The notes under the pieces: generated by a model
What the model saw: only the letters and a program-made list of their open reading frames with translations
The model's database searches: none
Told to the model about the DNA's origin: nothing
Shown: in pieces, positions 43,311 through 52,102 of the stretch
Layout of the letters: each line of letters opens with the position of its first letter
Position numbering within the stretch: position 1 is the stretch's first letter
Program-made: the position numbers and the translations under genes
Source: Vibrio sp. VB16
GTDB lineage: Bacteria; Pseudomonadota; Gammaproteobacteria; Enterobacterales; Vibrionaceae
DNA: 64,000 nt
Assembly (NCBI RefSeq): GCF_015594925.2
Contig: NZ_CP087590.1
Coordinates: 3,472,001 to 3,536,000 of the forward strand
Direction: 5' to 3'

Positions 43311-44165
43311 TTATAGATAACTAAGAAAAATCGACAAAGCCATAATTAACCCAACATTATTGTTATTTAAAAATGCCTTAAAACAGAGATTTCGTTCTCT
43401 CTTTTTAATCAAATTTTGTTGATACACAAACAACCCAGCCGACACGAGTATTCCCCAGTAAAAAATGGTACTTAGGTTCAGCCAATTACCCAAAATTATA
43501 AATAAAACAAGCGTTAACAACTGCAATAAACCAATAATAATTTTATCAAAGCGACCAAACAAAATCGCGGTTGATTTTACCCCTATCCGCAAGTCATCAT
43601 CTCTATCAACCATTGCGTACTGAGTATCGTAAGCCATGGTCCATAACACATTGATGACAAATAATAACCATACAGGAGACGTTAGTTCATTCGCTTGCGC
43701 AGCCCAGGCCATTGGTATCGCCCAACTGAATGCTAACCCTAGGAACAATTGAGGCAGATGAGTAAAACGCTTCATAAAAGGGTAAACGAACGCCAACACG
43801 ATTCCGAAAAATGACAGCTTAACGGTGAGAGGATTCATAGTAAGTACAAGAAAAAAAGAAGATAGCGCTAATATTAGAAACAAAACAATGGCTTCAAACG
43901 GTTTCACTTTCCCTGCAGGAAGGGGCCGTTGCTCTGTCCTTTGAACATGTCCGTCAATTTTTCTATCTGCGAAATCATTGATAACACATCCAGCAGAGCG
44001 CATAAACAGCACTCCAAAAAAAAATACGATAACAACGTCTAATCTAGGTTTACCTTCCGAAGCAAGTAACAAGGCCCATATGGTTGGCCACAGCAGTAAC
44101 AATGAACCAATTGGTTTATCCATACGCATTAGTTGCCAGTAGGCTCTCGCTTTTACTAAGCTCAT
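43311..44165 (-). CDS. ubiA: 4-hydroxybenzoate octaprenyltransferase
   Basis: Integral membrane prenyltransferase joining 4-hydroxybenzoate to the polyprenyl side chain in ubiquinone synthesis. Two Asp-rich motifs are present: CVINDFADRKIDGHV (about residue 60) and MAYDTQYAMVDRDDDL (about residue 182), with about eight membrane helices. The 284 residues match the family. Its start codon abuts the ubiC stop, so the two are one operon. Confidence 0.97.
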   Translation of the reverse strand: MSLVKARAYWQLMRMDKPIGSLLLLWPTIWALLLASEGKPRLDVVIVFFFGVLFMRSAGCVINDFADRKIDGHVQRTEQRPLPAGKVKPFEAIVLFLILALSSFFLVLTMNPLTVKLSFFGIVLAFVYPFMKRFTHLPQLFLGLAFSWAIPMAWAAQANELTSPVWLLFVINVLWTMAYDTQYAMVDRDDDLRIGVKSTAILFGRFDKIIIGLLQLLTLVLFIILGNWLNLSTIFYWGILVSAGLFVYQQNLIKKRERNLCFKAFLNNNNVGLIMALSIFLSYL

Positions 44166-44705
44166 CTAAACCGTCTCCGTAAGATACACCGGTGAATCGG
44201 GAAGAAAAAGTTCTGCAACTAACATAGGTTTTTTATTCATCCATAAACGTGATCGTCTAGCAATAAGTCGCTGGTTAGGGAGATTAACCCAGCCAAGTTG
44301 CAAAGCATCTCTACTCACACCCTCCACACTAAATACTGTTAATCCAAGCGGAATAGTACCCTGTTGAACTAAGTTATGTGGCTGTTCGTCCAAAGAAGCT
44401 TCAGGTATCAAAGTTCGACCAATTACCCATTCTTGCTCATCACCTAAAAGCATGACTTCTCTGAGTAAGCAGTCTGTATCACTAAGAAGTTCTTTTTCTT
44501 CAATTGTGACCTCTCTAGCTGAAATCATCTCATTAAAAAGCATCTTAACCGTTAAGTTTTCACACTTCTCTTCAAAACGACGTGACAATGAGCCTCTTTC
44601 CAACAACCAATGTAGAGAAACGCTCGAAGATAGTTCAAACTTGTCAATGTCTTGCCAATCAACTTTTTTGAGCGCAGCAATGTACAACGAAATCAGCTCA
44701 GTCAT
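44166..44705 (-). CDS. ubiC: Chorismate pyruvate-lyase
   Basis: Converts chorismate to 4-hydroxybenzoate and pyruvate, the first step of ubiquinone synthesis. The 179 residues include WLLERGSLSRRFE and the EWVIGRTLIPEASL core with the catalytic Arg and Glu region; product-pocket residues cannot be assigned in detail by eye. It begins the ubiC-ubiA operon; UbiA uses its product. Confidence 0.94.
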   Translation of the reverse strand: MTELISLYIAALKKVDWQDIDKFELSSSVSLHWLLERGSLSRRFEEKCENLTVKMLFNEMISAREVTIEEKELLSDTDCLLREVMLLGDEQEWVIGRTLIPEASLDEQPHNLVQQGTIPLGLTVFSVEGVSRDALQLGWVNLPNQRLIARRSRLWMNKKPMLVAELFLPDSPVYLTETV

Positions 44706-44853
44706 AGGTATATTTATTTAGTTCTAGTAATATAAGCAATTTATACTTGGTGTTTAGGCTAAAAAAGCCGCAGAATACAAACTTGTCTAGGTGCTACATT
44801 GTAGCAGACTAAGACGCCACGATAATCCGATAAAAAAGAAAGATCCCATAAAT

Positions 44854-45270
44854 ATGCTTAAACAATATATTGTTTTAATAATTTTCGCTCTAACCAGTAC
44901 TTTTTCAGTCACAACGTATGCGGACGAAGAAGAGCAAAACAGCGGGCCGACATTCGCCTATTATACATTGGCGCCAGATCTCACTACCAATGTATACACA
45001 AAAGGCAAAAAACTGGCATACCTGCAAGTCCGAGTCGATTTAATGGTTGCGGATAGCTCTTATGTCGTTGAGCTAGAAAGACACGAACCTTTAATTCGAG
45101 ATACTATCGTTGCATACATTGGTGAACAAACTGAAGATCAAGTAAAAACCCTCGCTGGAAGAGAAGAACTCAGAAAGCAGCTCAAAGAAAATCTAAACAA
45201 TCTGCTCATTGCCGAAACGGGTAAAACCCTCATCACAGATTTATTGTTTACTAAATTCCTCTTTCAATAA
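44854..45270 (+). CDS. FliL-like flagellar basal-body-associated protein, stand-alone
   Basis: A 138-residue secreted or periplasmic protein with a cleavable-type N-terminal signal (MLKQYIVLIIFALTSTFSVTTYA) and a FliL-type domain (LAPDLTTNVYTKGKKLAYLQVRVDLMV, then RHEPLIRDTIVAYIGEQTEDQVKTLAGREELRKQL). The start at 44854 is chosen because it yields the signal sequence; an open frame extends 21 codons earlier. True FliL is anchored, whereas this copy looks cleaved. It lies far from flagellar genes, divergent from ubiC, and its role is unknown. Confidence 0.8.
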   Translation: MLKQYIVLIIFALTSTFSVTTYADEEEQNSGPTFAYYTLAPDLTTNVYTKGKKLAYLQVRVDLMVADSSYVVELERHEPLIRDTIVAYIGEQTEDQVKTLAGREELRKQLKENLNNLLIAETGKTLITDLLFTKFLFQ

Positions 45271-45344
45271 TTCCGCTCTGATTTACCAAGCAATGGCATT
45301 TACAGGCCATTGCTACGATAGACATTTTTTGCACTATACGATCA

Positions 45345-46184
45345 TCAGCCATTTGTCTTTTTTGTCATCTGGCTATCAACCCAAGCAAGTAATAAGCCAG
45401 ACGCTAAGCCAACTAAGTGAGCGGTATTGGCAATAGCCATATATGGCTGCACATACCCTAGCACCAACCAAACAAGCATAAATATGACGATAGGTTTCGG
45501 TAGGTTCACTCCTTTTTCAGGCGATATGACACCTAACAACCATGAATACCCCATTAGCGCATACACCACCCCTGACAATCCACCAAAGTTGGCACCTTCA
45601 ACCCAATATTGACCCGCTCCCGACAGAGCCGACGATAATATAAAGATCTGCAATAATTTAATCGTACCAAGCCGCTTTTCTATATCTCCACCTAATTGCC
45701 ACCACCACAGGAGGTTAAAAGCAATATGGGTGACAGAGAAATGAATAAGTGCATGCGAAACCCAGCGCCAAATTTGCCACTTCTGTCCATCAAAAGCTGG
45801 AAAATGTGTTACCGAAAAAATTGAATTACCAAACCCTATTTGGAAAAGGATGAATAACGTAATAGAAACAAACATAATCAAAAGCGTAAAAGGCCCTGCT
45901 TTTGCTTTGACCATAGCCAGTATGCTAGGAGTCTGATATGTAAACTTTCTCGTTCTAGAGCCCGCGAGGTCCCACGATGCAGCTTGATACTTGCTATCAT
46001 TCGGATTCGCTAAAAAATGAGACAACTCCGATTCAGCTTCTAGTTTATCAATGTCGTCTTTAAGCCAAAGAGCAAATTGTCCCCCCCCCTCTGGCATCAT
46101 ACCGAGTTCTATTTTCCTTGATGCCATATAATCAATAAAAGCTTGAGCCGTTCTAGGGTTTTTGAGTGTGATTAGCTTAATCAT
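45345..46184 (-). CDS. glpG: Rhomboid intramembrane serine protease
   Basis: GlpG cleaves transmembrane helices within the inner membrane. A cytosolic N-terminal domain (residues 1-75) precedes six membrane helices. The catalytic dyad is Ser204 (GLSGVVYAL) and His256 (NTAHLVGLASG); HIAFNLLWWW is the conserved His/Asn helix. The 279 residues match E. coli. A run of nine G bases in codons 32-35 (46081-46089 on the plus strand as C) is a slippage-prone tract. It abuts glpE upstream. Confidence 0.95.
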   Translation of the reverse strand: MIKLITLKNPRTAQAFIDYMASRKIELGMMPEGGGQFALWLKDDIDKLEAESELSHFLANPNDSKYQAASWDLAGSRTRKFTYQTPSILAMVKAKAGPFTLLIMFVSITLFILFQIGFGNSIFSVTHFPAFDGQKWQIWRWVSHALIHFSVTHIAFNLLWWWQLGGDIEKRLGTIKLLQIFILSSALSGAGQYWVEGANFGGLSGVVYALMGYSWLLGVISPEKGVNLPKPIVIFMLVWLVLGYVQPYMAIANTAHLVGLASGLLLAWVDSQMTKKTNG

Positions 46185-46505
46185 TTAACCTCTCTGGATT
46201 GGCAAGTCAGCCATGTGCCATGCTGTAAACCCACCATCAACGCTATACACTTCTTCATAGCCTTGATTCACTAAATATTGTGCGGCCCCTTGACTGCTTA
46301 CGCCGTGGTAGCACATAACAAGTATAGGGTGATCAAATTCAACCTCTTCCAGAAAGGCAACCATTGTATCGTTCGTTAGATGACGGGCTGTTTCAGCATG
46401 GGAAGTAGTAAAAGAACCAACATCTCGTATATCGAAAAGTGCTGCGCTTCTGTCACTAATTAACTTCTTTGCTTCAACGACATTTATCTGCTTGAAACTA
46501 CTCAT
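46185..46505 (-). CDS. glpE: Thiosulfate sulfurtransferase
   Basis: Single-domain rhodanese, transferring sulfane sulfur through an active-site Cys (Cys65 in VMCYHGVSSQG). The ATG at 46505 (MSSFKQINVVEAKKL) gives 106 residues, close to E. coli GlpE (108); the frame is open 16 codons further but without family similarity. It directly precedes glpG, the conserved glpE-glpG order. Confidence 0.95.
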   Translation of the reverse strand: MSSFKQINVVEAKKLISDRSAALFDIRDVGSFTTSHAETARHLTNDTMVAFLEEVEFDHPILVMCYHGVSSQGAAQYLVNQGYEEVYSVDGGFTAWHMADLPIQRG

Positions 46506-46920
46506 TGAGCTAACCTTCCCTGATGTTATTTTTGTCACTAGATTGTATACCAAGTGTTATTAGCACCCAAGTAACATAGCCTCTAACAAGAAATAAAAAT
46601 TCTGTCGTTCTTCTGTCAAAATTATCTGAATAAGAGAATAAAAATTACATTATTTTTTATCCACTGATGATCAATATTTCACCATCTGTGGATAAATCTG
46701 TGAATTGCGTTGATAAAGTATCTCTTAATAAAAAGATCCACAACATGTAGTGGTGATCCTTCTTTTTCTGTGTGTATCAAATAAACTATCCCCAATGGAT
46801 ATTCTCTCTTAATCCCAGTCTATCCGCTACTTCCTGACAGTTAATGAAAGTTTTCCTCACAGACTTATGCACAGGAAAAGTTCAATTTTGATCAGACATA
46901 TCGATCAATTTCGATCAGGC
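46506..46920. other. Intergenic region with DnaA-box-like sites and GATC cluster
   Basis: 415 bases upstream of glpE and downstream of rpoH, without a gene. There is one perfect DnaA box (TTATCCACA, minus strand, 46687-46695), near matches TTATCCACT (46657-46665) and TTATGCACA (46865-46873), and six GATC sites between 46669 and 46916. Its function is not known. Confidence 0.55.
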
Positions 46921-46927
46921 ACAAAAA

Positions 46928-46952
46928 AGCCGAGATCTCAACGATCTCGGCT
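46928..46952 (-). terminator. rpoH terminator
   Basis: A perfect 10-bp stem (AGCCGAGATC / GATCTCGGCT) with a five-base loop and six Ts following on the minus strand, about 55 bases after the rpoH stop. Confidence 0.88.
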
Positions 46953-47005
46953 CTAAAAAATTTTGGCGTTCTCAATGTACTGTAAGTATTAACAACGCTT
47001 TCTTA

Positions 47006-47860
47006 TTAAAACTCGCCAACCGCAAGTTTTAACTTCTTCATTGCATTTTTTTCGAGTTGACGAATTCTCTCTGCAGAAACACTGTAGACTTCGGCGAGTT
47101 CTTGCAATGTTGATTTCTTATCATCTAACCAACGAGAACGGACAATATGTTGGCTTCGTTCATCTAGCGTTGCCAAGGCATGAGTTAAACGCGTATTAGT
47201 ATGCGTTTCCCAATTATCAGCTTCCACATTATCTGCAACATCAGAATGCTTATCTTCTAGATAAAGTACGGGAGCTGAGTAGCTTCCTGAATCGTCATCT
47301 TCATTCTGCAATTCAAAAGCAGCATCTTGTGCAGCAAGACGAGATTCCATCTCACGTACTTCAGAAGGTGCAACACCTAGTTCGCGAGCAACCGTTTCAA
47401 CTTCACCGTTATTAAACCAACCTAAACGCTTTTTAGATTTACGTAGATTGAAAAAAAGTTTACGTTGAGCCTTGGTTGTAGCGATCTTAACAATACGCCA
47501 GTTTCTTAAAACGTACTCATGAATCTCAGCTTTTATCCAATGGACGGCAAAAGAAACAAGACGAACACCCACTTCAGGATTAAAGCGCTTCACTGCTTTC
47601 ATCAGGCCGATATTGCCTTCCTGAACCAAATCAGCCATCGGTAAACCGTAACCAGAATAACCTCGTGCAACATGAACGACGAATCGAAGGTGTGAAAGTA
47701 TAAGACCTTTCGCAGCGTCAATTTCACCTTTGTAATGCAATCGTTCTGCCAGATCACGCTCTTCTTCAGGTTTTAGCATAGGGTAGCTGTTTGCTGAACG
47801 AATATAACTGTCTAAGCTATCTTGCGTAACTAAAGCCATTGAATACTTTTGGTTTGCCAT
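47006..47860 (-). CDS. rpoH: RNA polymerase sigma-32 (heat shock)
   Basis: Directs RNA polymerase to heat-shock promoters. Sigma region 2 (LRFVVHVARGYSGYGLPMADLVQEGNIGLMKAVKRF), the RpoH box (QRKLFFNLRKSKKRL, about residues 132-146) that mediates control by chaperones and FtsH, and region 4 (STLQELAEVYSVSAERIRQLEKNAMKKLK) are all present. The 284 residues match E. coli. It lies downstream of ftsE-ftsX, the standard ftsYEX-rpoH order. A TTATCCATA DnaA-like site lies at 47956-47964 in its upstream region. Confidence 0.97.
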   Translation of the reverse strand: MANQKYSMALVTQDSLDSYIRSANSYPMLKPEEERDLAERLHYKGEIDAAKGLILSHLRFVVHVARGYSGYGLPMADLVQEGNIGLMKAVKRFNPEVGVRLVSFAVHWIKAEIHEYVLRNWRIVKIATTKAQRKLFFNLRKSKKRLGWFNNGEVETVARELGVAPSEVREMESRLAAQDAAFELQNEDDDSGSYSAPVLYLEDKHSDVADNVEADNWETHTNTRLTHALATLDERSQHIVRSRWLDDKKSTLQELAEVYSVSAERIRQLEKNAMKKLKLAVGEF

Positions 47861-48046
47861 TCAATTCCTCATTCTTTTTACATTGAGCAATATTTTTATT
47901 CTAAACCCATCAATATTGAACTTAATCAAAGAAAATTTCAATAAGGGGACGGTAATTATCCATAGATACAATCACTATACAAGAGCGATTTACAAATATT
48001 TACTGTTTTAACCTGCTGTTTTAATCTTTTTTAAGACAAGAAAAGC

Positions 48047-48991
48047 CTATACAGGTTCAATATCTTTTAAGTGTTTCCGTGCGGATAGTTTTGCTGCAAT
48101 AAAGCCCAGGAAAACACCTAGCATTAATAACAACAATGACTCATCCCAGTTCAAGCCTATCAGGTGAAATTGGCTGTCGTATAACATAGAAAGCTTTTCT
48201 ACAGCTCCATTTAACAATATCGTAATAATTGCCGTCAAAAACCAAGCGCTTACAGCTCCAATTAAGCCAAACCACATACCAGAATATAAGTAGGGTCTTA
48301 AGATAAAACTGTCTGTTGCTCCGATCAGCTTCATCACTTGAATTTCTTCTTTATGCGCTAAAATCGTAAACCGCAATGTGTTGCCGACAATTAAAAATAC
48401 AGCCCCTAGCATTAAGGTCGCTAAAGTAACAACAACCGTTGTTGCCAGATTCTTCATTGCATCTAAGCGAGCAAGCCAATCTTCATCCAATCTTACATCG
48501 GTAATACCCTGCTCATCTCTTAGTGCTATTGCGATATCTCTGATGCTCACATCATTTTGCTCAGATGGTTGTATAACGAGCACTGCGGGTAACGAATAAT
48601 CACTGAGTAATGAAATAGCTTGTTCAAATCCAGAATACTCACTTAAATCACTAAGACCTTGTTGAGAAGAAATATATTGCACACTTTCTACATTTTCCCA
48701 ACTTTCTACCCGGTCCTTAAGTACCATGATTCTCGCTTCTGCGATGTCTTCTTGTATATAGGCACTTACCTGTGACGGACTCGCAACCTCTTCAGCAACT
48801 TTAGCAATATTTTTACCCACAAGATAAACACTCGCAGGCAAAGAAAGTGCCATAGCGATCACCGCTAGAGTCAATATGTTACCTAACGGTCTAAGCCACA
48901 AACTCATAAATGAGCTTTTAGCCTGCCTTATATGCATGGTCAAAAAACCGACACGATCAACTTTGTTTTTGCTGCGAGCATTATTGGCCAT
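48047..48991 (-). CDS. ftsX: Cell division protein FtsX
   Basis: Inner-membrane partner of FtsE; the complex acts at the septum to control peptidoglycan hydrolases through EnvC. Four membrane helices are apparent (about residues 38-60, 205-228, 252-275 and 290-310) with a large periplasmic loop between the first two. Start chosen at 48991 (MANNARSKNKVDR), overlapping the ftsE stop by 11 bases and leaving 314 residues; an upstream in-frame ATG would add five. Part of ftsY-ftsE-ftsX. Confidence 0.95.
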   Translation of the reverse strand: MANNARSKNKVDRVGFLTMHIRQAKSSFMSLWLRPLGNILTLAVIAMALSLPASVYLVGKNIAKVAEEVASPSQVSAYIQEDIAEARIMVLKDRVESWENVESVQYISSQQGLSDLSEYSGFEQAISLLSDYSLPAVLVIQPSEQNDVSIRDIAIALRDEQGITDVRLDEDWLARLDAMKNLATTVVVTLATLMLGAVFLIVGNTLRFTILAHKEEIQVMKLIGATDSFILRPYLYSGMWFGLIGAVSAWFLTAIITILLNGAVEKLSMLYDSQFHLIGLNWDESLLLLMLGVFLGFIAAKLSARKHLKDIEPV

Positions 48992-49655
48992 AGCCTTCAA
49001 CCTCACTTAAAAAACCTTGATTCAACTCAAATCGTCGATACTGAGGCCGACTGCCGACAAGACCAATATCATGAGTAGCAACAAGAATAGAGACACCGGC
49101 TCGATTAAACTCTTCCAGCAACATCATGGTTCGATTAGACAGTTCAGGATCTAGATTACCCGTCGGTTCATCAGCCAGCACTAAAGTGGGCCTATTCACA
49201 ACTGCTCTTGCGATACCAACTCTTTGTTGCTCACCACCTGATAGTTGACTTGGCAAACACTTCGCTTTATCTAACAACCCTATTTTATCTAACGCTGCGG
49301 AGACTCTACGCTTGATATCATTTTCTGTCGCAGACTCTATACGCATTGGTAATGCTACATTATCAAAAACAGTCCGATCCATTAACAAACGGTGATCTTG
49401 AAAAACGATACCAATATTACGTCTTAAAAGGGGAATATCGTTATTCGATATCTTTGTTATATCGTGTCCGTTGAATTGAATAGTGCCATCAGAAGGACGC
49501 TCCATAGCACAAATCAACTTGAGTAATGTACTTTTGCCAGCGCCAGAATGCCCACCAAGAAATGCCATTTCACCTTGTCTAAGATGAAAATCCACTTTTT
49601 GTAATGCTTGACGACCACCTCGATAAGCTTTACTAACTTGCTGAAATCTTATCAC
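48981..49655 (-). CDS. ftsE: Cell division ATP-binding protein FtsE
   Basis: ABC ATPase that drives FtsX. Walker A GGHSGAGKST (about residues 34-43), signature LSGGEQQRVGIARA (about 138-151) and Walker B LVLADEPTGNLD are intact. The start is GTG at 49655 with AGAGGAAGAG upstream. At 224 residues it is the usual length. It overlaps ftsX at the 3' end. Confidence 0.96.
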   Translation of the reverse strand: MIRFQQVSKAYRGGRQALQKVDFHLRQGEMAFLGGHSGAGKSTLLKLICAMERPSDGTIQFNGHDITKISNNDIPLLRRNIGIVFQDHRLLMDRTVFDNVALPMRIESATENDIKRRVSAALDKIGLLDKAKCLPSQLSGGEQQRVGIARAVVNRPTLVLADEPTGNLDPELSNRTMMLLEEFNRAGVSILVATHDIGLVGSRPQYRRFELNQGFLSEVEGYGQ

Positions 49656-49721
49656 TTACTCTTCCTCTAACTATTCAACTCATTCCAATTAAGCGCTTGC
49701 TACTGCACAATACCTTAATCA

Positions 49722-51041
49722 TTATTCTTCGCGACTAAATAGCGCTTCAATAAAGTTTTCAGATTCAAACGGGCGAAGATCATCAATACCCTCCCCAACA
49801 CCAATATAGCGAATAGGAATATTAAATTGATCCGCGATGGCGAATATAACGCCACCTTTCGCGGTTCCATCAAGCTTTGTCAGGGTGATGCCAGTAACAG
49901 GGGCGACATCGCTAAATAATTTGGCTTGGCTAATTGCGTTTTGGCCAGTACCTGCATCAAGGGTTAACATTATTTCATGCGGTGCTGAGTCATCGACTTT
50001 TTTCATTACGCGTACAATTTTACGCAGCTCTTCCATCAAGTGACCCTTATTTTGAAGTCGACCTGCAGTATCCGCGATGACAACATCTACACCACGAGCT
50101 TTCGCTGCTTCTATCGCATCATAAATGACGGATGCACTGTCAGCACCAGTATGTTGAGCAATAACCGGGACATTATTTCTTTCACCCCAAACTTGTAACT
50201 GTTCCACCGCAGCGGCTCGGAATGTATCTCCCGCGGCAAGCATGACTTTTTTCCCATCAGCTTGGAATTGTTTTGCTAATTTACCTATTGTCGTGGTTTT
50301 ACCCACTCCATTCACGCCAACCATTAGTATGACGTAAGGAGTATGCTTAGTATCGATGACGAGTGGCTGCTCTACATGTGACAGTATTTCGGCCATTTCT
50401 TCTTTAAGTAAACCGTAAAGCGCTTCACCATCTTTTAATTCTCTACGAGATGCCTTTTCTGTTAGATTACCGATAATCTTTAAGGTTGTATCCATCCCTA
50501 CATCGGCTATCAAAAGTTGTTCTTCAAGCTCTTCAAAAAGATCATCGTCTATCGATTTTCCTTTAAACAGACCAAAAAAACCCGCACCGATGTTCTGTTT
50601 TGTTCTGGCTAAGCTGCGCTTTAACCTTGAAAAGAAACCTTCTGTTGGTTTCTCTTGTTCAACAATGACTTTCTTTGTATCACTTTCGACAGGCGCTTCT
50701 ACAATTTCGACTGCTGCGGATTCCTCTGTTGATTCAACCTGTACAGTTGTATCAATTGGCGATTCTACACGCGCCTCAACCCCACTTTCAAAGTCGATAG
50801 TCGTATTGATTTCATCATCTAAGCCGTCTGTATTAACTGATGGAATATCATTCGTTTGTGAGGCATCAGCAATAATGTCTTCGCTTTCATTGCTCGCTAG
50901 CTCAGTTTCAATAGTGGCATTTTCTTCTTGCTTCTCTGGCTGAAGCTCTTCAATTTGCTTATTTTCACCTTCTTGGCTTTTTCCTTCATCTTCGCCAAAA
51001 CCAAGCCATGAAAATAGTCCGCGCTTTTTCTTATCCGTCAT
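49722..51041 (-). CDS. ftsY: Signal recognition particle receptor FtsY
   Basis: Receptor for the signal recognition particle, targeting nascent membrane proteins to SecYEG. A long acidic A domain (residues about 15-135, rich in Glu/Asp) precedes the NG GTPase: P-loop GVNGVGKTTTIGKLA, DTFRAAAVEQL, DTAGRLQNKGHLM and TKLDGTAKGG. The ATG at 51041 (MTDKKKRGLFSWLGFG) is used because it begins the conserved lipid-binding helix; 439 residues. First gene of ftsY-ftsE-ftsX and divergent from rsmD. Confidence 0.97.
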   Translation of the reverse strand: MTDKKKRGLFSWLGFGEDEGKSQEGENKQIEELQPEKQEENATIETELASNESEDIIADASQTNDIPSVNTDGLDDEINTTIDFESGVEARVESPIDTTVQVESTEESAAVEIVEAPVESDTKKVIVEQEKPTEGFFSRLKRSLARTKQNIGAGFFGLFKGKSIDDDLFEELEEQLLIADVGMDTTLKIIGNLTEKASRRELKDGEALYGLLKEEMAEILSHVEQPLVIDTKHTPYVILMVGVNGVGKTTTIGKLAKQFQADGKKVMLAAGDTFRAAAVEQLQVWGERNNVPVIAQHTGADSASVIYDAIEAAKARGVDVVIADTAGRLQNKGHLMEELRKIVRVMKKVDDSAPHEIMLTLDAGTGQNAISQAKLFSDVAPVTGITLTKLDGTAKGGVIFAIADQFNIPIRYIGVGEGIDDLRPFESENFIEALFSREE

Positions 51042-51203
51042 CGAGAGGAGTCCTAGATCTAACAACTAATTCTAATTTAATGCCCTGCAAAATTATTTGA
51101 GCAGAGAAAAATGACAAAGTATTGAAAAATTTCTGTTTTGATTGGTACACTTTGACATTATATAACGGGATATAGTAACACTTTATTAGCGGTCAAAAAA
51201 TCT

Positions 51204-51803
51204 ATGGTAAGAAGTCAAACTAAAAACAATGTACAAAAAAAGCAACCAGAAGGCTCAATACGTATTATTGCTGGTCTTTGGCGAGGTAGAAAACTACCTG
51301 TATTCAATGCTGAAGGGCTAAGACCTACGGCCGATCGCGTAAAAGAGACGTTGTTTAATTGGATTGCTCAAGATGTGCCTCATGCCAAATGTTTGGATCT
51401 GTTTGCAGGCTCTGGTGGATTAGGCTTTGAAGCCGCCTCGCGTCAAGCAAAGCAGGTTGTGATGCTCGAACTCAACGTTCAAGCACATAAACAGTTAAGC
51501 CAAAATATCACAACATTAAAAACAAATTCTATTGAAGCAATCAATTTGGATTGCCTTTCCTACCTTGAGAAGCAGGGGACACCTTTTGATATCGTCTTTA
51601 TCGATCCTCCTTTTAGAAAAGGATTACTAGAAAAGAGCTTAAAATTATTAGAAGAAAATAATTGGCTTGCAGAAAATGCTATGATTTATATTGAAACAGA
51701 AAAAGAACTCACACTTACTGGCGTACCAGACAATTGGTCTCTTTATCGAGAAAAAAAAGCTGGCCAAGTAAGTTACCGATTATTTGAAAGGAATATAGAA
51801 TGA
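51204..51803 (+). CDS. rsmD: 16S rRNA (guanine966-N2)-methyltransferase
   Basis: Methylates G966 of 16S rRNA in the 30S subunit using SAM. Family motifs: GSIRIIAGLWRGRKLPV, LRPTADRVKETLFNWI, LDLFAGSGGLGFEAASR (SAM) and the NPPY-like catalytic FIDPPF (about residue 129). The 199 residues match the family. Divergent from ftsY, and its end overlaps the next gene by four bases, indicating an operon. Confidence 0.96.
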   Translation: MVRSQTKNNVQKKQPEGSIRIIAGLWRGRKLPVFNAEGLRPTADRVKETLFNWIAQDVPHAKCLDLFAGSGGLGFEAASRQAKQVVMLELNVQAHKQLSQNITTLKTNSIEAINLDCLSYLEKQGTPFDIVFIDPPFRKGLLEKSLKLLEENNWLAENAMIYIETEKELTLTGVPDNWSLYREKKAGQVSYRLFERNIE

Positions 51804-52066
51804 AAGTCCTGATATTTTTAGCAAAAGCTTCTATCGCATTTGTTTGGTTTGTCCTTCTCTTCAATATTTTCATGCCATTTCCAGGTAAGGCGGCCATTGC
51901 ACTCTATATTATGACTGGATTCTTATTCATGATGCACGCGGTTCAAATGCTGATATTTATCGGAGCTTTTGGTGACAAAATAAAAATAAGTGGTTGGGAG
52001 AAGTGGTCAATTTTAATATTCGGTATATTTTCCCTGCTCGATATAAGGCGTAAACACATGATGTAA
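51800..52066 (+). CDS. DUF1145 family small membrane protein
   Basis: An 88-residue protein with three hydrophobic segments (about 5-22, 31-52, 66-80), resembling E. coli YhhL in size and in its position downstream of rsmD. It overlaps rsmD by ATGA, so translation is coupled. Function unknown. Confidence 0.82.
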   Translation: MKVLIFLAKASIAFVWFVLLFNIFMPFPGKAAIALYIMTGFLFMMHAVQMLIFIGAFGDKIKISGWEKWSILIFGIFSLLDIRRKHMM

Positions 52067-52094
52067 AAAAAGAGCGCTTAAGCGCTCTTTTTTT
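52063..52094. terminator. Bidirectional terminator, DUF1145 / MarC-family genes
   Basis: A palindromic AGAGCGCTT / AAGCGCTCT flanked by an A run on the left and a T run on the right, placed between convergent genes. Works as an intrinsic terminator in both directions. Confidence 0.88.
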
Positions 52095-52102
52095 ACCATA
52101 CC

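Noticed and set aside
46506..46920. Considered as the chromosomal replication origin
   Set aside because: Too few DnaA boxes, no AT-rich 13-mers and no dnaA, gidA or mioC neighbours.
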